The notes under the pieces are model-generated. The model was not told where the DNA came from. It searched no databases and saw nothing but the letters and a program-made list of their open reading frames with translations. A stretch of 64,000 nt of DNA from Paramecium pentaurelia (lineage: Eukaryota > Ciliophora > Oligohymenophorea > Peniculida > Parameciidae): the NCBI GenBank assembly GCA_905183005.1, contig CAJJDO010000018.1:512716-576715 (forward strand), given 5' to 3'. Position 1 is the first letter of the stretch. Every line of letters begins with the position of its first letter. The position numbers and the translations under genes were made by a program. Shown here in pieces: positions 50,192 through 62,112 of this stretch.

Positions 50192-51764
50192 TCATTTATA
50201 ATTGTGAGGTGTAGCCATAAAATTAACTAAACCAGTTTCCTGATCTTTTTTATACTTTCTGAATGCACTAGGACTATATCCACCAATACCAAATTTACTA
50301 GTTGGTGATTTATAATCCTTTTAAACCTCAAAAGCATCTCCTATATTTATTTCTAAATCTGAATCTTAAGTAGCTAATTAATTAAATATATATTTATCAG
50401 CATTGGCATCTAAATATAATTTTTTTAATTTACTAATTTTTTATTGTAATTGATAAGCTATGGTATCAAGTGTTTTCTCTTTGCATTAAGTATAAGGTTT
50501 GGTAATAACAATTGGTACAAAATTTTATTTACTTACTGGATTATCATCTTACAAACCTTATTCTTCTTAATATTGAATTATAGGTTTCTAAAAGAATATC
50601 TGTCTTGGTGTCAATACAGAGAAAGCTGGAGTCATTTAATGATTATTAGGACTATTGGTTCCTTAATAATCAAAAATGTATTGTTAATGATAATTGTTAG
50701 ATGATTATTACTATAAAATAATTAAAAAAGGAATTTACTTCTTCATTATCCTGTTGGATTTCGAATTCATCTCGAATGATATTGAATAGTGGACCTTTTT
50801 TAGTTCTTATACATATATCTATATAATCTTCTTTATCAATATGCTTTAATATAATGAAAATTCTACCACTTTCTTTTTTGCATTTAGTCTAGAAGATCTC
50901 TTAAGAGGAACATAGTTACTTATTTCTTCGTATTTATAATCACTAGTATAATCATCATCATCTTCATCATCATCAATTCTGCTTTTTCTCTTTTTATGGT
51001 TTTTCTTCTTTAATTTTAATCTACTTTCTCTTTATTTTGTATACAGAGTACTTATATTAAATGATAAAAAATACTTAAATTCCATAATTTTATCTATAAG
51101 TTATTTGAACTTGTCTTCATTGAATTGATTTATTTGAGATTTCTATTTGGATTAAGCAAATTCTAAGATGGAGTCTTATAATCCTTTACAAGCTTAACAT
51201 AACTTTTTCATATGGTCATCTTTTAATTCAGTTGGATTCTTTTCTGCAAGTATAAAAATCTTAGACAAGACTCCTGGTTTAATATCCTTGATCTGTTGGG
51301 TACCCTTTTCTTTGCTAAATATATAATCATGCGAATTACTGTTCTTGTCTCCAATAAGTTTATTGATTCTTCTTAGACTTCTTCTTAAAGTAGAATAGAA
51401 ATGATTTTTTATTGCATTATCTGTTCGTCCAGGTAACAGTTTTGCAATTTCTGCCTAAAAATTAATTCAACATTTTCTAATACCCACTTATTGCCATGTT
51501 CTTTATGTGCAACAAAGATCACTTTTTCTTCATTTTCACTCCAAGGCTCTTTATTGATAGTTGGATCAAGATGATTATGATAACGTTCTCTACATTATTT
51601 TCCAGACCTTCCAAATAGTCCATAAACTTCTTTCATCTTTTCAGCCACAATTGTCCACTTCTTTATTCCATACTGTTTTACTAATTATAGAATCACCATG
51701 TCTTCCTATAATAAATCAATCTTAAGTTATATACTTTTTAATTCCAAGCCTTTCTATCAGTCAT
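50192..51764 (-). CDS. R2R3-type MYB transcription factor
   Basis: A 487-residue protein with four introns (29, 29, 23 and 28 nt). It starts directly with two MYB repeats. R2 is KAWNQKEDMVILQLVKQYGI, KKWTIVAEKM, GRSGKQCRERYHNHLDP. R3 is PWSENEEKVIFVAHKEHGNK, WAEIAKLLPGRTDNAIKNHF. These repeats bind DNA; the C-R-E-R-Y-H-N-H-L recognition helix is typical of animal-type and protist MYBs. Following are a basic region, an acidic cluster (IDDDEDDDDY) and a Gln/Thr-rich C-terminus that may activate transcription. It probably acts in the nucleus as a cell-cycle or developmental regulator; the target genes are unknown. Confidence 0.93.
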
Positions 51765-52071
51765 ATTTAAATAATTAATTAATTAACTTTATCCATTATT
51801 TCACTTAAAAATCTAAAAGAATATCCAAGAACTATCGGTATTTGATACTCTCAAATTAACTTTGATTTTATTATTGAGAATAATTAATCTATATTCTCTT
51901 TTAATAAATATATCAATATTGTTGAAATCAATTACATAAAAAATTATGAAAAACCTAAAAGATATGTTTTAAATATAATGAATCATATATACATAATTAT
52001 TTATATATTAAAAGAAAATAAAATCAACAATTACTTAGTACTAGGACTCATTAAGTTTTAAAATTTGATAT
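51765..52071. other. Intergenic, AT-rich
   Basis: About 310 bases upstream of the MYB gene with no coding signal. Confidence 0.55.
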
Positions 52072-52297
52072 ATGGAGAGTAAACATGATTATTTTAATTT
52101 TAGGCTGCATCAAAAAAACTTTAGAATAATTCCAATTATATAAAGTTATATTAAGATAGAAAAATCTAAATTAGAATTAGTTTTAAATGCAATTTAATCT
52201 ATTAAAACTTTTAATCTAAAAAATTCAAATCCAGCTGGCTACATTATAAAAAGAGTTCAAATAATTCAAAAAAAAACAATTAAGAACAGTGTTTTGA
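52072..52297 (+). CDS. Possible very small coiled-coil protein
   Basis: A 66-residue model: ATG GAG, a 25-nt intron ending TAG, then SCIKKTLEQFQLYKVILRQK, ending LATLQKEFKQFKKKQLRTVF. Composition is helical and Gln/Lys-rich. Without the intron the frame stays open to 52539, but that reading is less protein-like. The opposite strand at 52322-52432 also has a short coding-like frame, so this stretch may be a relic of a larger gene. Confidence 0.35.
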
Positions 52298-52560
52298 ATT
52301 GTATCCTACAAATAACTATTTTCATGTTCGAAAATCATAAAATTAATTAAATTTCTTTGACCTTTCAAACATCCACAATAATTCTGATTGATCAGAAGAG
52401 AATCTTCCTCTTTTTTAAATTTGATTATTCATTTATTTAATTTACTATCATTTTAATAATTTAAACTATTTAAATAGCCTAAATCAATAAAGTATATAAT
52501 AATTATTTTTTTATTTAAAATTTCTTTCAAATTAGTTGATGAATAAATAATATAAACACT

Positions 52561-53963
52561 TCAATCATTATCTAGTTTACCTATTATTCCATTTAATGGC
52601 TTTATGTCAATTTCTGAATTGTCATCACTCATTGAACTCACATTACCTGAAGATGATGAACTTGTATCTTATTACTTAAAAATGACAATAGAAAGTCCTC
52701 CTTATTTCTTCTAAAATTCATTTTTTTATAAAATAGAATGTTAAGTTCCTTCTTTTCCTTCATATATTGCAGGTAATTATTATGTTGTAGTATTTCTGCT
52801 TGTTGGATATGCAAAATGTTTCATTGTTGGTTTTCCTTATCTTCCAGGAGACATAGTATCTGAAATTGAATCTTCCTTTTTTATTTATTAAATAAATGCC
52901 ATATCACCAACACTTCCAGCATGTTTTAATTTACTAATTCTTACAGGACTTGGAGATGTACTATTTTTATTTTTAGGTTTTAGTAAATGAATCCAATCAA
53001 ATTATAATTATAGGTCATTTTGGCCTAATAATTAAAAAAATGGTTGTTTCAATATATCATAATTTGGAAATTCATGAGGTGATAGTAATCTAATTGCATG
53101 GTACAATTATAGAAATTATTCAGGAAACCCTTTTAGTTCTCTTTCAGGTACAAATCTTTATTTAATCTCATAATAATATTTAAGTTTTTCTGAACGTTTC
53201 ACATTAGGTTAAGAAGGTAAAAATTTTCCTAATGTGATGATGTGTAATAAAATATAGAACAAAGATTCTAGATCATCTCTTGGACAAGGAACTTTATATT
53301 CTGATATTAAAGTACATTATTATAAATGCGTGCCTATAGATGAGAATTTATTTATATACAAGTTGAGTTTATTTTTTTTTTTGATTAAAATCTTCCCATT
53401 TTTATCCATATATTTTGATGAATATTCAAAGTGAGTGAAATATATTTCAGAAGAGAGAGTAGTAATTAGATTTGATAATTTTAAGCATCGATGAATTATA
53501 TTTAAAGAATGTAATTTTGAGAGATGAGTGATCTAAACTTAGTAAATACAGAATTACCATTTTTAATGCAATCAAAGCAATTGTCTATATTGAAAACTTA
53601 CGTTTCATTAATAAAAAACACAATTTCAATGAGGGTCCTGCCTTCTATTGTACAATATAATGATAAGATGTTTCTCCTACTTTGAGAATTCCAAATTGAT
53701 GAATGTTAGGAGTAATACCATCTTATTTAGAGTATGAATTATACTGTCGCTAGTCTTTTTATATAATCTGCAATAGCATTATGACTGATTAGTAACCTAT
53801 TTTAATGTGTTCCAAACTATACTATTTATACTAGTATGTCAGCATTTTTTTGATCATCTTTGACTAATACTGCATTATAGTAAACAGAGTTTCTACCAGT
53901 ATAATAAATAGATGTCAACAGATATTAATCATCAATGATTACAGGTTTATCATTTTTAAACAT
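52561..53963 (-). CDS. CK1-like pseudokinase
   Basis: A 441-residue protein with introns of 29, 23 and 25 nt. The order of motifs follows casein kinase 1: YYTGRNSVYYNAVLV, GITPNIHQFGIL, AGPSLKLCFLL, RKFSIQTIALIALKM, HSLNIIHRCLKLSN, CPRDDLESLFYILLH. The catalytic Asp of HRD is Cys (HRC), the DFG region reads T-H-F-E-Y, and the Gly loop is degenerate. Catalysis is therefore unlikely. A 140-residue Ser/Thr/Gln-rich tail follows the domain. CK1-family paralogues are numerous in ciliates; this one may act as a scaffold or decoy, which is inference only. Confidence 0.85.
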
Positions 53964-54602
53964 TTAGATTTTTAATTAATCTAAATTAATTAACTATAAT
54001 TTAAAATTAGACATATGATATATATCTTAATATACTTTTAATAGGAGGATGATTGAATTATTGTAAAGATATTTATGGTATCTATTACTATTTAAAAGAA
54101 AAGAGAATATTAATGAATTATGATAAACTTTAAATATTTAGGTTTCAGTAAGTTATTTAATTTTAGTTTAGAACAAGAATTTAATAAAGTATGATATTAG
54201 ACTCCTTATTATGATTATAGATGTGGCAACATTGTTTCTATTTATAATTTTGATAAAAATTTGGGTAAGATTTGTATGAATTTTAGAGAAACTCTTGAAT
54301 GAGATAAAAAGTATAATTTCATAAAATGTATTATTTTACTATTTATAAAGCATATAATATATTTAGATATTATTTATGAAGTAGAATAATAAAAATAAGC
54401 TTTATGATTTCATAAAAATATATAGAGTTTATTATTCTAATAAAAATAAATTATGAATATGAAATTGAATATAATTATTGTATATATATCCTAAAATGTA
54501 ATTGAAAGTAATGAATGAACATTTTTACAAAAAACATTTAATCTTGTAAATTGAAAAGACCTCATTTTAATTTTAAATACTTTATAAATAGTTAATTTAA
54601 TA
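53964..54602. other. Intergenic between divergent genes, with a coding relic
   Basis: About 640 bases. Apart from the coding-like relic at 54050-54310 described separately, it is AT-rich with nothing recognisable. Confidence 0.5.
54050..54310 (+). pseudogene. Decayed coding fragment
   Basis: Consecutive pieces read LNYCKDIYGIYYYLKEKRIL, NYDKLQIFRF, LEQEFNK and TPYYDYRCGNIVSIYNFDKN, which have ordinary protein composition. They are interrupted by an in-frame TGA at 54192, and the introns needed to join the pieces would be abnormally short (12 and 19 nt). No start codon fits. The original protein is not recognised. Confidence 0.4.
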
Positions 54603-56696
54603 ATGTTATAAAATACAGCTTATTCAATTGGATGGCTTGGATCATAACCAATCATTTCAATTTCATTATTGCGATATCTAGTTAAAACAGATGTTGCTGC
54701 TCTTTATGCTTCTTAGTTTTTCCTGAGACTCTGGTGTATTGTTGCTTTCATAATAGCTTTTATTTAGTAAAATACTTAGTATTAATTATCATTAGCAAAA
54801 TTGTGAGTCTTCAACATCCAACAAAGAATTCACCTCATGAATTAGCTTAACCATTTCGGTTTTCATTTTCTCTTGTTTTCACTTGTGCAATATTTGAATT
54901 TATTTAATTAGCATTAACAATTCACGCAGTAACAATCGTATAAAATATCAGTTAGCCTATTACAGCATTGTTCATTATTTAGCACTTTATTAATTATTTA
55001 GAGCTTTCTTTAGAAGTTGGATCAACAATGTAACTCCAAATACAATATTTTGTTCATTTTTATTAATGGGATTAGTCTATTTATTAGAAGATTGGTTAGT
55101 ACTCATTCCTGGTACTGCTTTTTAAAACAAATATCTATCTATTAAAAAATCATTTGATTGGTAACCTCTTATAATGGTTATTGGTGCTGCAGCTTCTCAT
55201 ACTCTTGGAATTTGGATGTTTAAAGTTTTATCTATGAAAATGCATTAAACATAAAAAGCTTTTATTGATAGAGTTTCTTGGTCTAATTATATAGCAGATG
55301 AACCTGATAAAATTACTTATAGCTTATGTGTAGTCAATAGTTTATTTTGCAAATATTTAGAATGTTAATTAAGAATTCATTGTGAAACTAATTCTATGTA
55401 AATAGATGGACTTTCTTAAAAGGAACTAAGAGCATTAATAAAGGATTATTTTGATAATCATTTAACTTACAGTTTTTAATATATGGAGTAATTCAAAATA
55501 TTTAATTTCAACAAAGAAGGTAATTTTGATACAATATCTGATAAGCCATTGATGATCCTGCCATATATAAAGAAGAAGACACTTTACTTAGAAGATTAAT
55601 TAAGGAGAAGATATATGAAATATAACTTTAACATCAATAATATAAAGAATTATTTGGATCAGATAAATACCTCAATCTATAATTTGAAATTCTATTTGAA
55701 GATTATGGTATTCATGAATATATATGGGATGATGAAACTCCTTATATTTAATTGATAATTTCATTTTTTGAAGGAATCTTTTGTTTTTGTGCAGCTTTCT
55801 TAAATCATGAATATAATGATTTATTTTCTAATGGATATGATGTAAATATGTCTCATATTTAATATTATGTATGGATAACTATATTTTTGGGAGTTTTTCA
55901 ATTGATAAAAATATTGTAATATTTAAAAAAATTAATATAATAGTTCATTTAAATTAATGTTCTTATGGAATGTTTAAACTTATTTTTTTAGTGGAATTTT
56001 CACTGAATTAATAGTTGTGTATATTACAATGCTTTGGATTGAACCAGTTGGATATCTATAAATGTTAGGCTTAATATTATCCTATTGTATAATGTGTGTG
56101 TTGTATAGATCTGCTGAAAAAGTGAGAGATCAAAGTAAACTACTTTTATACTTTCATTAGAAAATAAATTATTCTATCTGAGTTTTATTACTTTCTTAAT
56201 AAGAGTACAAAAATTTACAATCAGAGAAGGATCTTAAATAATTCAAATGATGTCACTCTGTGCAGAAAGATTAAGTCTCAATGAATTTTTAAAAGTTTTG
56301 GCTTAAATTCTTTGTACTCATGGAATAGTTAGTTATGATTAATTAAGATAAATTAAATTTAGTCATTTTGGATAGAGTCCTTTTTTTTAATTTTAGATTC
56401 CATTTATTTTTTAATCTTAACTTAGATATGAAAATAATATTGAAGATCCCTATCTTCCTGAATTTGATGATGAATAACCACTTAGAGAAGAAGATAGACA
56501 AACTAAATTTGAAAGGTAATTATAAATTATATTATAAAGATATGTTATTGATAGTAAATATGAAAATGAAAAATAATAAATGAAAGATGAAGTCAAATAG
56601 ACAGTAATGGAAATTAGAAAATTGAATAAATCAAAGATAATCTAAAGCAATATCTAATAATCAAGAATTGTTTAAAATGATGAACATCAAGAATGA
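54603..56696 (+). CDS. Multi-pass membrane protein, uncharacterised
   Basis: A 631-residue protein reconstructed with seven introns (29, 37, 28, 26, 28, 26 and 24 nt). Hydrophobic segments include FLRLWCIVAFIIAFIYKIV, CSFLLMGLVYLLEDWLVLIP, PLIMVIGAAASHTLGIWMF, IISFFEGIFCFCAAFL, YYVWITIFLGVFQLIKIF and IFTELIVVYITMLWIEPVGY. A soluble region of about 150 residues lies between the third and fourth. The C-terminus is Gln/Glu-rich and cytoplasmic in character. I do not recognise a transporter or receptor family. One intron begins GTTTTC, not GTA, so that junction is the weakest. Confidence 0.72.
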
Positions 56697-56734
56697 ATTT
56701 CATGAAATAAAATTGATAATTCTAATGAATATTT

Positions 56735-57397
56735 TCATTAATCTATGTATATTTGTCCATTACCAAATGATTATTAAATTGCACCTTCAATAAATAAGAA
56801 TTCAATAGGTCTACTTCTCATACATTTATTAGTAACTGTATATGCAGTTGTTCCATTTTCTTAAATTAAACTCAATGATCCTTTTTCAGGTAAATGAATA
56901 GATAAAACTTCAAAAGGTAATCCAAAGAAAGTTACATTATCTCCTGGACATGATTTTGCATGTTCACCCTTAAAATTGCATTCACTAAAAACATAAATAC
57001 AACCATCTTAAAATGTAGTTACTTTTTCATTGCTATATACTTTCTTTTATGTTACACTATTCTCAAAAAGATGATAATCTGGTTTTTCTGTAGCTCTTAC
57101 TGCATTTGGATTTGGTTAATCAATAATGTACATTGATTCAATAAATTTAATAGTATGCTCTTCTGTTTCAGAAGGTGTTAATTTAAGAGCTTCTTCATAA
57201 TTCAATAGAGATGATAATTATTCTTTTATTAAGTCATCTGAACTTCTTCCTAAAAATGTAGGTAATCCTTTTTTTTTAATTGTATATATTTCTGTTGATA
57301 AATCCTTTTGTTATTTCACATGCTTTTATTTCTCAAGAAAACTATCTTGAGATGTCACCATAACAGACAACAGTACTAATATGTATATTTTTTACAT
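56735..57397 (-). CDS. Secreted beta/gamma-crystallin-like protein, paralogue of the 27.6-31.1 kb gene's C-terminal domain
   Basis: A 220-residue intronless protein. The first 17 residues (MQKIYILVLLSVMVTSQ) form a clear signal peptide. After a charged segment of about 100 residues comes GCIYVFSECNFKGEHAKSCP followed by LPFEVLSIHLPEKGSLSLIQ and YTVTNKC. Compare CITVYSKCQFQGESLQLCG, LDILSIRADENYIVEF and YTLKGTQKC in the polyglutamine protein. The spacing and Cys positions agree, so both carry the same crystallin-type domain. Such domains occur in dense-core granule proteins of Tetrahymena; trichocyst or secretory-granule cargo is a reasonable inference. Confidence 0.8.
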
Positions 57398-57616
57398 ATT
57401 AATAAAAACGGATTTATAATATATATTATATATGTCTTCTTAGTTGAATTGTTTACTATACTCTTTTATATTATTACTCTATATGTATCTTTATGAAAAA
57501 TAATATATATATAAATTAAGGATGCTAAAATTTGTTTTGGGCATAGAATATTTTTCCAATTATTCTATTCTAAATGTATAGATGATGAAAATAACAAATT
57601 TATTTTATTTTCTACA

Positions 57617-58953
57617 ATGTCTACTAGAAATCCATATAATGAAGAAATATAGAGAAAATTAATTGAAATAGTAGATACATATGGAGGAAAAAAGTGTAAA
57701 AGTTGGACTTAAGTTGCTCGTATTTTTGAATTATAGACAGGAATCAAAGTCTAAAAAACTTTTGATTTAAAAAAAAAGTTATTAAATTTTGTTATCATAG
57801 ATGGGAAATGTTTACTAATTATAAGGAAGATTTAACAAAGATTGAACTAAAAACCTTGTATGCAACTGGAGTTAGATGTAGAGGACATCACAAAGCAGGA
57901 AATGAAGAGTTCTTTAAATAGACTGGTAAAAAGTAAATATTTATTAATTTATTTAGATTGTATGTAAATCAATATAGAAAATTGGTTGGTAATTTCTTAT
58001 TATCAGCTATTAAATTATTAAGTTAATCTTATGTTAATCCAAAAAAAGTTAAATGTAAATAATAAGGATAAGAAAGATTTCATAACAGAATAGGTTATGT
58101 CTCTATTCATATTCTATTAAGAGCTGTAGAAATTAATAAGTATTTGGATGACTATATGGTTTAAGAATTGAAACATTCAGCTGAAAAGTTTGAATAATTA
58201 TTATTAATACATGCTGAACATCATGAAGATGAGAGAATTGCTAGATTTTCATATTATCATAAAGTAATTAACAGAAGAGAATTTAAAAAGATTTAATTTT
58301 TTCTTGATTATGTTAATGAATTAAAATAAATTAGCATCAATTTATATACAGAATAAATAGGTAGACATCCATTATTGTTTCCTTAAATTGATCAAAATAA
58401 ATCATCAAAGATCTATGAATTATTGATTTGGGGAAATGATTGGTAATCAAAATACAACTTATTTTAAGAGTGTGCAGCCAAATCTGATTGGGAAGAATAT
58501 TCAATGTTAATTAAAAAAACAAAAAAAAATGAAGAAAATAAATAGATCAAAAATAAATAATAATAATAATAATAATCTTCTGAAATTATTAATGCAGAAA
58601 CTATAGAACCTGAAACTAAAAAATTAAAATTAAATTCATATGATTTAATATCTACAGCTACACATAAGGTTTGTAATAATGCATCAAAATAACAAATTAA
58701 ATAATTAGATAAATAAGAATTGAAATCATTTAGAGGTCATTATTATAGAGATGGATAAATTAGAACAAAAGGATTAACTACAATCTTATTTGATACAGAT
58801 ATGAGATCAGATGAAGATGATCAGGATCAATATTAAAATATAGAAGAACATAGAAAAGAGTTTTTTGATAAAATGGAAGAAATATATGATTGTGTCTTTG
58901 GAGGAAAGGCTAGTTTAGTCTCATTTGAAAAGAGCTTACAACTTCCTAATTGA
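57617..58953 (+). CDS. Uncharacterised protein with SANT/MYB-like N-terminal region
   Basis: A 429-residue protein with introns of 23 and 24 nt. The N-terminus reads PYNEEIQRKLIEIVDTYGGK, CKSWTQVARIFELQTGIKVQ, KKWEMFTNYKEDL. It resembles a single SANT/MYB-type helix-turn-helix with spaced Trp residues, but the match is loose. The middle is helical and Cys/His-containing (TGVRCRGHHKAG, RIGYVSIHILLRAVEINKYL, HAEHHEDERIARFSYYHKVI). A Gln-rich linker and an acidic segment (FDTDMRSDEDDQDQ) precede the C-terminus. It could be a chromatin-associated protein; this is inference from the N-terminus only. Confidence 0.72.
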
Positions 58954-59446
58954 ATTTCTACCATTTTCATTAATTTCATAACATTATTTTTTTTAAAGCA
59001 AAACTTATTTTCAAGGTTTTTTTGATATAAATTCTATTCATTATAATCGTATGATTAATTCATATATAGAGTTAACATTAAATCTTAAATTTATGAATAT
59101 TAGAATCCTATGTTATAGATTAAAAATCTTTAAAAAAACGACATTATAGTAGATTACAAGGCAAAGTGACATCTTATCAATAAGAATGTATATTTATATG
59201 TGAGTATTATGGAATGAAACAAAATAATTTTGTAATCTTGAAATAAAATTATTTTTCGGAAAATAGTAAATTCTTCAATCTTTTTAAAGAAAAATATTTT
59301 TATATTAGATTATATAATGTGTAATGTAATTTATTAGAAATGATATTAAATTCAATAAAAAAATCATACGTCATGATTAATATTTCATCATATATATATG
59401 TCACATAAATTTATATCATAAGATATATTAAAAATAGTGAAAGACA
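58954..59446. other. Intergenic, AT-rich
   Basis: About 490 bases upstream of HPPD; no coding signal on either strand. Confidence 0.6.
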
Positions 59447-60694
59447 ATGGCTGATTAACTTAAGCAAAGACCAGAAGGAGGAAAATTCTATGGATTTGAT
59501 CATATTCATTTTTGGGTTGGAAATGCTCTCTAAGCAGCATCTTTTTATGTGTCTCGTTTTGGATTTCAATATTATGCTTATAGGTATATTGATATATTTA
59601 ATTGAATAGAGGACTAGAAACAGGAATAAGAGATGTAGTAACACATGTTCTAAGAAATGGGGAAGGAGTGTTCTTTGCTTTTTCAAGTCCTTATGGTCCA
59701 GAGAATGTAATAATGAACACTCATCAATCTAAACATGGTGATGGTGTTAGAGATGTTGCTTTTAGAGTTGAAGATGCAAGAGCTCTTTATGATAAAGCAA
59801 TTGCTAAAGGAGCTAAATCAATTAGACCACCAACAGAGGATAAAGATGAACATGGAAGTGTTATTTTGGCATCCATTTAAACCTATGGTGATACTATTCA
59901 CACTTTTGTTCAAAGAAATGATTACAAGGGTTTCTTTTTACCTGGATTTACAAAACATCCAAAGGTTGATCCTATTAATACAATTCTACCCCCAGTTGAC
60001 TTTTTAGTGGTAGATCATGTTGTTGGTAATCAACCTGAACATGAGATGGTTCCTGTTGCTGAATGGTATGAAAAAACATTGGATTTCCACAGATTTTGGT
60101 CAGTTGATGATTCTATTCTTCACACTGATTATTCATCACTTTAATCAATTGTAGTTGCAGATTATGATGAAGTGATTAAGATGCCAATTAATGAACCTGC
60201 TCATGGAAAAAAAGTATCTTAGATTTAAGAATATGTTGACTATTACAGTGGACCTGGAGTAATTATTTTTTTAATATTTAAGGTTTAACATATTGCATTG
60301 AAAACAGATAACATTTTAAAAGAAGTAGAAGCAATGAGAGCTAGAGGACTTGATTTCCTTTCTATTCCGGATACTTATTATGATAATTTAAGAAAGAATA
60401 TCCCTCATATGAATTTCAAGATAGCTGAAGATATTGATTTAATTCAGAAGAATAAGATTTTGGTTGATTATGATGACAAAGGTATTTTTATTCTTTATAT
60501 TTTTAGGATATCTTTTATAAATATTTACTAAACCTTTAGAAGATAGACCAACTTTATTTATAGAAATTATCTAAAGAAGAAATCATTCAGGATTTGGAGC
60601 AGGTAATTTCAAATCCCTTTTCTAATCTATTGAACTAGAATAAGCCATTAGAGGAAATTTAACAGACAACCCTAAATATAAAGCTCCATATTGA
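59447..60694 (+). CDS. HPPD: 4-hydroxyphenylpyruvate dioxygenase
   Basis: A 390-residue protein with introns of 26, 24 and 25 nt. HPPD converts 4-hydroxyphenylpyruvate to homogentisate in tyrosine degradation, using Fe(II) and oxygen. The iron ligands are visible: His in FLVVDHVVGN, His in VQHIALKTDNI and Glu in PTLFIEIIQRRN. The N-terminal half has GFDHIHFWVGNA and DVAFRVEDARALY. The family C-terminus HSGFGAGNFKSLF is also present, and the length is normal. This is one of the least AT-rich genes here and probably well expressed. No other tyrosine-catabolism gene lies nearby. Confidence 0.96.
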
Positions 60695-60777
60695 AAATTT
60701 ACAAAAATTATATGTAAATTTATTGTAAATATATCTTTATAATTATAATTAAATTGCCTTTAAATTGCAATACTATC

Positions 60778-61771
60778 TCAATTAAGATCTGAGAACTCTT
60801 CAATAGTTCTTTTATTTTTTTTTTATTAAATAAATGGTCTTTCAATCATCTATTATTCTAAGGAACTTTCAGGCTCTTATTAATTAGAAATTTTTTTAAC
60901 AGGAGGAGGACCAAATCCAATAATTGGCATATTTATTGGTCGTCCTTAAAAGTTATTACCTATTTGTTATTATTTATTTGAAGACTATTTATATCCTGTG
61001 ATTGAATCTTCTTAAACGAGAGGGGATTATTTTGCAAAAGCATTTTTAATTTCTTAAAAATTAGATCTTTAATTTTAATCCTCAGAGACAACATTCTTTT
61101 TTTGTTCATTCTATTATTGAAATTTATTCTAAATGGTTTATTATTATTTTTATTCCTCCCCAGGCATTTTATTTTGAACACTTGGTTTACTAAAAGCTAC
61201 TTGATTTTATGACTATTTATCATTCTTCAAAAAAGGATTATTAGCAAGTTTAGTTTAAAATGGGGCAGTCTCTATTTAAACTTATTGTTTAGGTGGTTAC
61301 TGAATTTAATTTATATCACCTTATTTAGAAGTATTAGATTGCTATTTTTCTAATTATATCTAATTTTTATTCTGCTCAGGTTATGAAGAAGATTCATTAG
61401 AAATTGTTTAACTTTCAATCTTTCTAATTGGGACATTTGATTAATCTGATTAATTTGTTGTTTAACTCACCTACATTTATGGTGGAATTTTTTCTTCCAA
61501 TTTTTTCTACTAAACACTTGATCTAACAGCTCCTTAAAACTTCTCTTAAACTTGATTATTAGGTCCTGAAAATTTCTTCATTATGTCCGAAACTTTGTTT
61601 TAATTTGATACATTTGATGGAAGCTATTGAGAATTACCTATATATTTAATAGGATATTAAACAACTTTAATTGTGTTCTTTTTTCATAAATTAACAATTG
61701 CGACATTTTTGTTCTGGTCCCATTCTTGTATCAGTCATATCCATAACAAACTTATTGCATACTGATTGCAT
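60778..61771 (-). CDS. Gln/Pro-rich protein with N-terminal Cys motif, uncharacterised
   Basis: A 321-residue protein with one 28-nt intron. The N-terminus MQSVCNKFVMDMTDTRMGPE then CRNCQFMKKEH has a C-x2-C...H arrangement that may bind zinc. The rest is low-complexity and Gln-rich, with SDIMKKFSGPNNQVQEKFQG in the middle and a proline-rich patch (IGFGPPPVKK) near the C-terminus. The end EEFSDLN is acidic. No enzyme motif. It could be an adaptor with a profilin/SH3-type proline site, which is speculative. Confidence 0.72.
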
Positions 61772-62112
61772 GATTTATTTATCAAATAATAAATTATTAC
61801 ACAACAATTATTTTGATAGAATTACTTTTCCAAGGTATCAAATAAAGATATTCTAATAATAAACATATTGATTTTAGTAAGATAATCATTTTCTAGATTA
61901 TTTATAATTCATATAATAATTGTAATTATTATAGTTTGTTAGAGCAAATATAGATATATAGATAGAAATACTACCCTTTTAGATAATCTATTTATTAATT
62001 TGTATCATTCTTATAATTTAAACAAATAGTTTTAATCTTACAATAAACAATTTTTATTATACAAAAAATAAAATTAAAAATTATATTCTTTAATAAATAA
62101 TATTAAATAATT
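61772..62112. other. Intergenic between divergent genes
   Basis: About 340 bases, strongly AT-rich, no coding signal. Confidence 0.6.

Noticed and set aside
50450..50704. Plus-strand open frame inside the MYB gene
   Set aside because: Shadow of the MYB coding sequence on the opposite strand.
52322..52432. Short minus-strand frame starting MNNQIQKRGRFSSDQSEL
   Set aside because: Protein-like but only 36 codons, and no intron extends it; may be a relic. Not enough to call a gene.
59411..59686. Minus-strand open frame over the HPPD start
   Set aside because: Shadow of HPPD; hydrophobic composition is typical of antisense to this coding sequence.
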